Assembly (NCBI GenBank): GCA_009773395.1 | Contig: WRPI01000002.1 | Span: forward strand, 234,413 to 298,412 | Origin: Hyphomonadaceae bacterium | Lineage (GTDB): Bacteria; Pseudomonadota; Alphaproteobacteria; Caulobacterales; Aquidulcibacteraceae | Reading direction: 5' to 3' | Length of the DNA: 64,000 nt | In this document: one piece after another, positions 59,058-64,000 of the stretch | Position numbering within the stretch: the first letter of the stretch is position 1 | Layout: each line of letters opens with the position of its first letter | Position numbers and translations under genes: made by a program | The notes under the pieces: model-generated | Seen by the model: only the letters and a program-made list of their open reading frames with translations | What the model was told of the DNA's origin: nothing | Database searches by the model: none

Positions 59058-59894
59058 ATGAAACGAACAATACTTGCCGTGGCCACGAGTTTTTTATGCA
59101 TATCGTGCACCGCTGTGATAGATGAAGCGTCTCTGTTGCCAACATTAAAGGCACCCGAAGCAAGCGATGTATTGCGCCCACCCGAAAATTATACATTAAG
59201 CGAAGAAATTATTGAATTGGGGACATTGGGAAAAGTTCACATTGTTCGTTTGGATAACCCAAATACCGACGATGTTGTGATAATAAATGGCGGCAGCGGC
59301 CATTTCACCCAACGCGCAAGTCGCGGATTTGCCCGCATCGCCCACATGAGCGGCTCCGATATTTTAACTTATGATTATCCTGGACGCGGCGGAACCACGC
59401 TTGCGGCGACAGCAGATACATTGATTGCAATGGGCCCTGAATTGGTGGCAGCATATCGGCGTATTGGCTGGCTTAAAAATGGTCAAAACTATGTATATGG
59501 CTTTTCATTTGGTGGTTCAAATGCATCAAATATGGCTCGTGTTGGAGGGTTCAACGGCCTTATCCTTGATAGCACAACTTCCGATATTGTCGCGCTGGGG
59601 CGCAATATGTCACCCCAAGCAGTTCGCCCTTTTGTGCGCCTGAAGATAGATGGTGATTTGTCGCGGTTTGACTATTTTAGCTATGCTGTTAGCGCGCGGG
59701 TTCCAATATTGTTATTATCTGCGTCGGAAGACGAATTGGCAACACCGGCAATTATTCAAGATTTTGCAACAAAGCTTCGTGCAGAGGGGGCAGACGTTAC
59801 TCAAAGTTCAAGCTCAGGCGGCCATGGACGGGCAATTTATGGCGATGACACATTGGTCGCGATTCGTGACTTTATGGCTAAAACTAAGAAATAG
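59058..59894 (+). CDS. Alpha/beta hydrolase fold lipoprotein
   Basis: A 278-residue protein with a lipoprotein signal (TILAVATSFLCISCTA; lipobox CISC). The fold has VVIINGGSGHFTQRASRG, LTYDYPGRGGT, YGFSFGGSNASNMA (nucleophile elbow with Ser in GFSFGG) and GHGRAIYGD with a late His. It is likely an outer- or inner-membrane-tethered esterase or peptidase. Lgt at 7785 would lipidate it. The ATG at 59058 has AAAGG upstream. Confidence 0.8.
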   Translation: MKRTILAVATSFLCISCTAVIDEASLLPTLKAPEASDVLRPPENYTLSEEIIELGTLGKVHIVRLDNPNTDDVVIINGGSGHFTQRASRGFARIAHMSGSDILTYDYPGRGGTTLAATADTLIAMGPELVAAYRRIGWLKNGQNYVYGFSFGGSNASNMARVGGFNGLILDSTTSDIVALGRNMSPQAVRPFVRLKIDGDLSRFDYFSYAVSARVPILLLSASEDELATPAIIQDFATKLRAEGADVTQSSSSGGHGRAIYGDDTLVAIRDFMAKTKK

Positions 59895-59930
59895 GGCTTC
59901 GTTCCAAAGCTGAATTACTGGGTTACTTAA

Positions 59931-60371
59931 ATGGCGATTGAATATTCCAGCACCAAAGAAATAAGCAAATCACCAAAAGAAGTATTCGCTTTTTTGGACC
60001 ATTTGGAAAATGCGCCCAAATGGCTGAGTTTTTGTAAAAGCCTAAAGAACCTATCGGGCGGCGCGAACAAGACTGGCGATAAATTGGAATATATATATGA
60101 CCAAGGCGGGCATATCGCGCAAATGGAAGGCGTTATCGCCGCCCATGAAGCGCATTCCCACATTAAACTCGAAATGGTCGATAAGATGTTTCAAGTCGTT
60201 GTGAAATTCGATTTGGAGCCAAGCGGCGACGGCACGAAATTCACCTTCACTTCGTCGATAAAGCCGCTTTCGTTTATGGCCAAAATATTACTGCCAGTGG
60301 TGAAGGCCACTATGCCGAGCCAAGTAAAAGGCGATGCCGAAAAATTAGCAAACCTGATTGAAAGCACTTGA
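59931..60371 (+). CDS. SRPBCC family protein
   Basis: A 146-residue START-like protein. It has IEYSSTKEISKSPKEVFAFLDHLENAPKWLSFCKSLKNLSGG, then a beta sheet and a long C-terminal helix (PSQVKGDAEKLANLIES), the SRPBCC/polyketide-cyclase layout. Such proteins bind lipids or hydrophobic ligands. It is probably the last gene of the ligase-DUF1499-lipoprotein operon. No ligand can be named. Confidence 0.82.
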   Translation: MAIEYSSTKEISKSPKEVFAFLDHLENAPKWLSFCKSLKNLSGGANKTGDKLEYIYDQGGHIAQMEGVIAAHEAHSHIKLEMVDKMFQVVVKFDLEPSGDGTKFTFTSSIKPLSFMAKILLPVVKATMPSQVKGDAEKLANLIEST

Positions 60372-60373
60372 TT

Positions 60374-61261
60374 CTATATGAGGTGATAATTGTCGCCAAG
60401 ATTGACGCCGCCGATTGCGCGGCCAATTTTCACCAACCTAATCAAATGCGCATGAAGCGACCTCGCGGCGGCTGGCCACAGGCGTTTATCGACATTGGCG
60501 TATAAAATTGGCACCATATCAATGATTTTGGTTGTGCCTTGCCGCAAACATTCAATCACTTGATTTTCGCGGGTCACGCGGTGTTGTTTATAGGCGGCAA
60601 TGAAGGGCGCTGGTTCAGTGATTGGTGCGCCGTGGGTGGGGTAAAGCGTGGCAAAATCACGTGCCGCAACTTTGTCCAAACTATCCAAATAATCACTCAT
60701 GTCCCCATCGGGTGGAATTATTACTGAAGTTGACCAACCCATAATATGATCCCCACTAAAAAGCGCATTTTCTTGGGGCAAGGCATAACAAACATGGTTG
60801 CCGGTATGCCCGGGGGTGAAAATTGCTTCTAAATCAAAGCCATGACAGGCAATCTTCTCGCCGTCATTCACTTCAATATCAGGACGAAAGCCGTCATCAT
60901 CGCCTTCTTCAGTATTGGCATCAATCGGTTTGTGCCCCAGTTTCTCGCTTTTGCCATAGGTTTTCGCCCCCGAAACCGCACTTAATTTTGCGGCGAGCGG
61001 GCTATGGTCAAGATGTGGGTGGGTCACGAAAATATGGGTGATGGTTTCGCCTTTGGTCGCCGCCAAAAGCGCCGTCAAATGCGCATCATCATCAGGCCCA
61101 GGGTCAATCACCGCCACGTTTCCATGCCCAATAATATAAGTGCCCGTGCCAAAAAACGTAAATGGCCCGGGGTTATTGGCAATAACTCGGCGAACCAATG
61201 GCGAGATTTGCGCAGGCACACCATATTGGAAATCTAGGGTTTTGATGAAGGGAATGGACAT
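60374..61261 (-). CDS. MBL-fold metallohydrolase, LACTB2-like
   Basis: A 295-residue hydrolase with the metal motif HPHLDHS (H-x-H-x-D-H), FTPGHTGNHVCY and FSGDHIMGW. A C-terminal winged-helix-like extension is seen, as in LACTB2 and related RNases. NNPGPFTFFGTGTYIIG at the start is typical. An ATG at 61261 is chosen; a TTG at 61279 could add six residues. It could be a lactonase, thioesterase or nuclease; sequence does not decide. Confidence 0.87.
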   Translation of the reverse strand: MSIPFIKTLDFQYGVPAQISPLVRRVIANNPGPFTFFGTGTYIIGHGNVAVIDPGPDDDAHLTALLAATKGETITHIFVTHPHLDHSPLAAKLSAVSGAKTYGKSEKLGHKPIDANTEEGDDDGFRPDIEVNDGEKIACHGFDLEAIFTPGHTGNHVCYALPQENALFSGDHIMGWSTSVIIPPDGDMSDYLDSLDKVAARDFATLYPTHGAPITEPAPFIAAYKQHRVTRENQVIECLRQGTTKIIDMVPILYANVDKRLWPAAARSLHAHLIRLVKIGRAIGGVNLGDNYHLI

Positions 61262-61481
61262 TGCGCTATTATTATCCAATTCGCGCGAAGTGCAATAAAG
61301 AATAAATCAGCACATGCAGATTTCAATGATAATGAAATACCGTTTCGCCGATCGCTGGGCCAGTTAATGTAAAGAGGGCAATCAAGAACTGTGACCTGCA
61401 CCCGCTCGACGACTTATAATTCCTCCAATTTCCAATCAAGCGCGATGACACAATCGAAAGGTTTATGCAATTGAAAACCTG

Positions 61482-61745
61482 TCACCGAAATGAACGTGTG
61501 CTTTCCAAGGCATCGTTCCAAGATTTATCCTTTTTCAATTCCTCAATAGTATATTCTCGATTTATGAGGTCCAATAAATTACTGGCGGCAAAAACGCCTT
61601 CTGAAAGCTGCACCTTGTTAAATATCTTCAGTTTTGGATAGTCGTTTTCAGAGTAAATTTCCCTAATTTGATCCATATTTGAATTGCGCAATTTTATCCA
61701 AATGCCTGAAGTGTAGACATCTATGCAGAGGTACAAGTCTTCCAT
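61482..61745 (-). CDS. Small hypothetical protein, 87 aa
   Basis: An 87-residue protein with no domain I know. It has a beta-rich start (LYLCIDVYTSGIWIKLRNS) and a charged C-terminus. It begins with ATG after GAAAGGCC at good spacing, which argues for translation. It lies in a less dense part of the window, and about 220 bp without a gene follow it. Possibly accessory. Confidence 0.5.
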   Translation of the reverse strand: MEDLYLCIDVYTSGIWIKLRNSNMDQIREIYSENDYPKLKIFNKVQLSEGVFAASNLLDLINREYTIEELKKDKSWNDALESTRSFR

Positions 61746-61810
61746 TATTGGCCTTTCAAAAGGAATCCGAGAATTCAGAATTCGAAGGCGTGTGGGCGAC
61801 TTGGGGTGAC

Positions 61811-62314
61811 CTAATCAAACAATGCATCCACGTCGTCTTGCGAATTATCTGCTTCGTGGCCATGCATCATACCGTCGAGCATCATTATTACTGATTGTAG
61901 CGCGAAGCTGGTTTCGGAGGCGAAATCGGCGATATCTTCGCCTGCCGCAATTTTGGCTTTGGCATCTTTAATGCCATCGACAATCATTTCGCCGAGCAGA
62001 TGCGCAGTATCGACAAATGGCAATCGCCTTTCATCGGGAATTGATTTGAAAACCGCAATCGCGAGTTCTTTGTCATGAAAATTGGAACGCAAAAAATGTT
62101 CTTCATAAGTAAGAGGTTGCCAAATTTCGAGTTCTTCAATCATTTCTGGCATATCACCCAAAAGGCCAAATAACATTGTCGCTTCGTTGAAAACATTTAG
62201 GTAATCGGTGGCAAAGCCAGTTCGCGGCATAATATTGGCACCGGCCAACATGTCCTTGTCATAGAGGTCAAAATCCTGGTGAAATTCAGGTGAAAGAACG
62301 GTGTTTGCTAACAC
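61811..62314 (-). CDS. Conserved hypothetical protein, 167 aa
   Basis: A 167-residue acidic helical protein, starting with GTG. It has FDLYDKDMLAGANIMPRTGFATDYLNVFNEATMLFGLLGDMPEMIEELEIW and later RLPFVDTAHLLGEMIVDGI. The MPRTGFATDYLNVFNEATML block looks conserved, so it is likely a real family, but I cannot name it. No Cys or metal motif is seen. Confidence 0.7.
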   Translation of the reverse strand: MLANTVLSPEFHQDFDLYDKDMLAGANIMPRTGFATDYLNVFNEATMLFGLLGDMPEMIEELEIWQPLTYEEHFLRSNFHDKELAIAVFKSIPDERRLPFVDTAHLLGEMIVDGIKDAKAKIAAGEDIADFASETSFALQSVIMMLDGMMHGHEADNSQDDVDALFD

Positions 62315-62396
62315 TTATGAAAATCGCTTTCTTAGAATCTAATCCTGCCTAATAACACTGCAATTCTTAACTATACCCTACTAAATTGACGATTTT

Positions 62397-64000
62397 TTAG
62401 AACTTCACTTCGCCGCGCATAATTCTGCCATAGGCGACAGAATTAAGCGGAACATAGGTTTTCGCGAGTGGGTCAAGCCACATTATTTTGTCATGCACGA
62501 AATTAGGATCGAACCCCTGTTTTACAAGCTCAATTTTTTTATATTTGAAAGTGCCAGTAACTTCGACATGGTCTTTAATCCGCAAGAAAATCGGCACCGC
62601 ATAGGAAGGGAGCTCGGCGCGCAAATGAGCCGATAATGCGTCGAAATCCAAATCCTGCGGCGCGACAATAACGGCCATACCGGCGCGGCCATCATTATGG
62701 GGAATGGTTACGCCATATGCGTTCGCTTGTTCAACGCCGTCAAACGCTGACAATGCATCACCAACATCGGTGGTCGAAACATTTTCCGATTTCCAGCGAA
62801 ATGTATCACCAATTCTATCGATGAAATAAATATAGCCGTCTTTGTCAATTTTCATCAAATCGCCAGTGCGAAAATAAGTATCACCCTCGGCAAATACATT
62901 GTGCAGGATTTTCTTGTTGGTCGCCTCTTGGTCATTGGCATAGCCGTCAAATTGGGCACGCGGGTCGTCCACATCAATTTTGCCGATAACTTCGCCAACT
63001 TCGTCATGTTCGCATACCGCGCAAAGGCCATTAACGTCGCGCCATGGCATTTCGGTTTCATAATCAAATTTGATAATTTCAAAATTCACTTGTTTACGCA
63101 AATATTTTGGAACTCGGCCCACGGCGTGATTTTTGCCAAGTGCATTTATGAAAAACACATTGCCTTCGGTCGAAGCGTAAAACTCCATGATTTTTGGGAT
63201 CTTAAAGCGAGCTTCAGCTTGTTCCCAAACTTCGGGGCGTAAGCCATTGCCAAAGCAGGATTTTAGCTTGTGCGCAGTCTCGTTGGGGCCAGGTGAGTTG
63301 GACAATAAATAGCGGAATAATTCGCCAATATAAGCAAAAATCGTGCAATTATATTTGACAATATCGTCCCAAAAATTGCTGGCCGAAAATTTGGGTGCCA
63401 AAACAATAGTCCCACCCAAATTAAACGCCATGCCAACGGCGCAAATCCCGCCAGTGCTGTGATATAATGGCAAGGGGATATAAATAACGTCGTCGGGTTT
63501 TGCGCCCGCGCCCGCGATAAATACTCGCGACATGGCACGAGTTCGGGTTTGCGTTAGTAGTGCGGCTTTCGGGTGGCCAGTCGTGCCTGACGTGAAAATA
63601 TAAAGGCAGGGATCGGCACCGATTATTGTGCTGCGATAAATTGGGTTGGGACGTCTTATGGTTTGCGCATTCAAGGCGCGGTCTAAATCATTAAAACCAT
63701 CTGCCACTGCGCCGCGTAAAAACGCAGTCACGTCTGACAGGCCATGCGCAATATCGAGCCATTCTTGTTTGAGGCTTTTATCAACGACTATTGCACTGGC
63801 TTTGGCGATTTTGATACAATGCGCCAAAGGCGGGCCAGTCAAATTATAATTGATAAATGCAGTAACCACGCCGACTTTGGCCAAGCCATACCAACAAGCA
63901 ATATAATCAGGCTTATTGGGCATAAATAAAGCCACCACCGATCCTTTGGTTAAGCCAATCGAAATCGCCCAATTTGCGTAAGTATTGGCGATATTATCAA
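62397..64000 (-). CDS. Long-chain acyl-CoA synthetase, start beyond window edge
   Basis: At least 534 codons of a FATP-like very-long-chain acyl-CoA synthetase; the frame is open through base 64000, so the N-terminus lies outside. It has ANTYANWAISIGLTKGSVVALFMPNKPDY, YIFTSGTTGHPKAALLTQTR, EFYASTEGNVFFIN, YFRTGDLMKIDKDGYIYFIDRIGDTFRWKSENVSTTDV and TGTFKYKKIELVKQGF with the C-terminal Lys. The FRWKGENV-type block is the FATP signature (here FRWKSENV). It is the third acyl-activating enzyme of the window. Confidence 0.92.
   Translation of the reverse strand, partial: DNIANTYANWAISIGLTKGSVVALFMPNKPDYIACWYGLAKVGVVTAFINYNLTGPPLAHCIKIAKASAIVVDKSLKQEWLDIAHGLSDVTAFLRGAVADGFNDLDRALNAQTIRRPNPIYRSTIIGADPCLYIFTSGTTGHPKAALLTQTRTRAMSRVFIAGAGAKPDDVIYIPLPLYHSTGGICAVGMAFNLGGTIVLAPKFSASNFWDDIVKYNCTIFAYIGELFRYLLSNSPGPNETAHKLKSCFGNGLRPEVWEQAEARFKIPKIMEFYASTEGNVFFINALGKNHAVGRVPKYLRKQVNFEIIKFDYETEMPWRDVNGLCAVCEHDEVGEVIGKIDVDDPRAQFDGYANDQEATNKKILHNVFAEGDTYFRTGDLMKIDKDGYIYFIDRIGDTFRWKSENVSTTDVGDALSAFDGVEQANAYGVTIPHNDGRAGMAVIVAPQDLDFDALSAHLRAELPSYAVPIFLRIKDHVEVTGTFKYKKIELVKQGFDPNFVHDKIMWLDPLAKTYVPLNSVAYGRIMRGEVKF

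Noticed and set aside
1-64000. tRNA, rRNA or CRISPR array
   Set aside because: No cloverleaf with conserved arms, no rRNA motif and no regularly spaced direct repeats were seen by eye; a covariance-model search would be more decisive.

Overview
The window looks like chromosomal DNA of a free-living, aerobic, heterotrophic alphaproteobacterium of moderate GC content. The evidence is the gene content and order: uvrC-pgsA, lgt-midA-pgeF, marR-ompR beside ilvE, a DUF1499 protein, a UbiM-type ubiquinone hydroxylase, three TonB-dependent receptors, and several acyl-CoA ligases and short-chain dehydrogenases. Hyphomonadaceae/Caulobacterales-like bacteria are the best guess, but no rRNA or tRNA gene is present to confirm it. 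Genes are densely packed, with many TAATG and ATGA overlaps and some TTG or GTG starts. No CRISPR array, transposase, integrase or prophage gene was seen.

Layout: 1-1023 is a DUF262 protein running off the left edge. 1.2-6 kb holds a 2-oxoglutarate oxygenase, a GST, a Sel1-like protein and a tandem pair of JmjC/cupin-like oxygenases. 6-14.7 kb is mostly housekeeping: pgeF-midA-lgt, ubiK, a YbjN protein, proC, an EnvZ-like kinase, a cold-shock gene, an OmpR-like regulator, a MarR regulator and ilvE. 14.7-17.3 kb holds two related secreted proteins of unknown function flanking DUF3147 and YhhN membrane proteins. 17.3-21.6 kb holds a TonB receptor with a DUF2141 protein, divergent from a membrane-bound LytTR regulator and a deacetylase.

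21.6-28.3 kb holds an ABC-F ATPase, a ParDE toxin-antitoxin pair, and a translationally overlapping pair encoding a membrane-anchored TIR protein and an exported beta-helix protein, then a Nudix gene, a GST and a 26-codon membrane peptide. 28.3-37.1 kb is a signalling block (a hybrid kinase and two globin-coupled sensors, one a chemoreceptor and one a hybrid kinase) with folM-like/folB, pgsA and uvrC. 37.3-52 kb combines two TonB receptors, ubiM, an acyl-CoA ligase, murB, hydrolases, two SDRs and an acyl-CoA dehydrogenase. 52-64 kb holds a Nudix-sseA-metC operon, a J-domain protein, pdxH, a second acyl-CoA ligase operon, an MBL-fold hydrolase, two small unknowns and a third acyl-CoA synthetase cut by the right edge.

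The most interesting candidates are the TIR/beta-helix pair beside ParDE, the paired globin-coupled sensors with matching haem pockets, the duplicated secreted family around DUF3147/YhhN, the LytTR-DUF2141-TonB locus, paired palindromes between marR and ilvE, an FNR-type box between ubiM and an acyl-CoA ligase, and a dispersed palindromic repeat family whose copies flank the SDR pair and lie inside the separated ompR/envZ locus.
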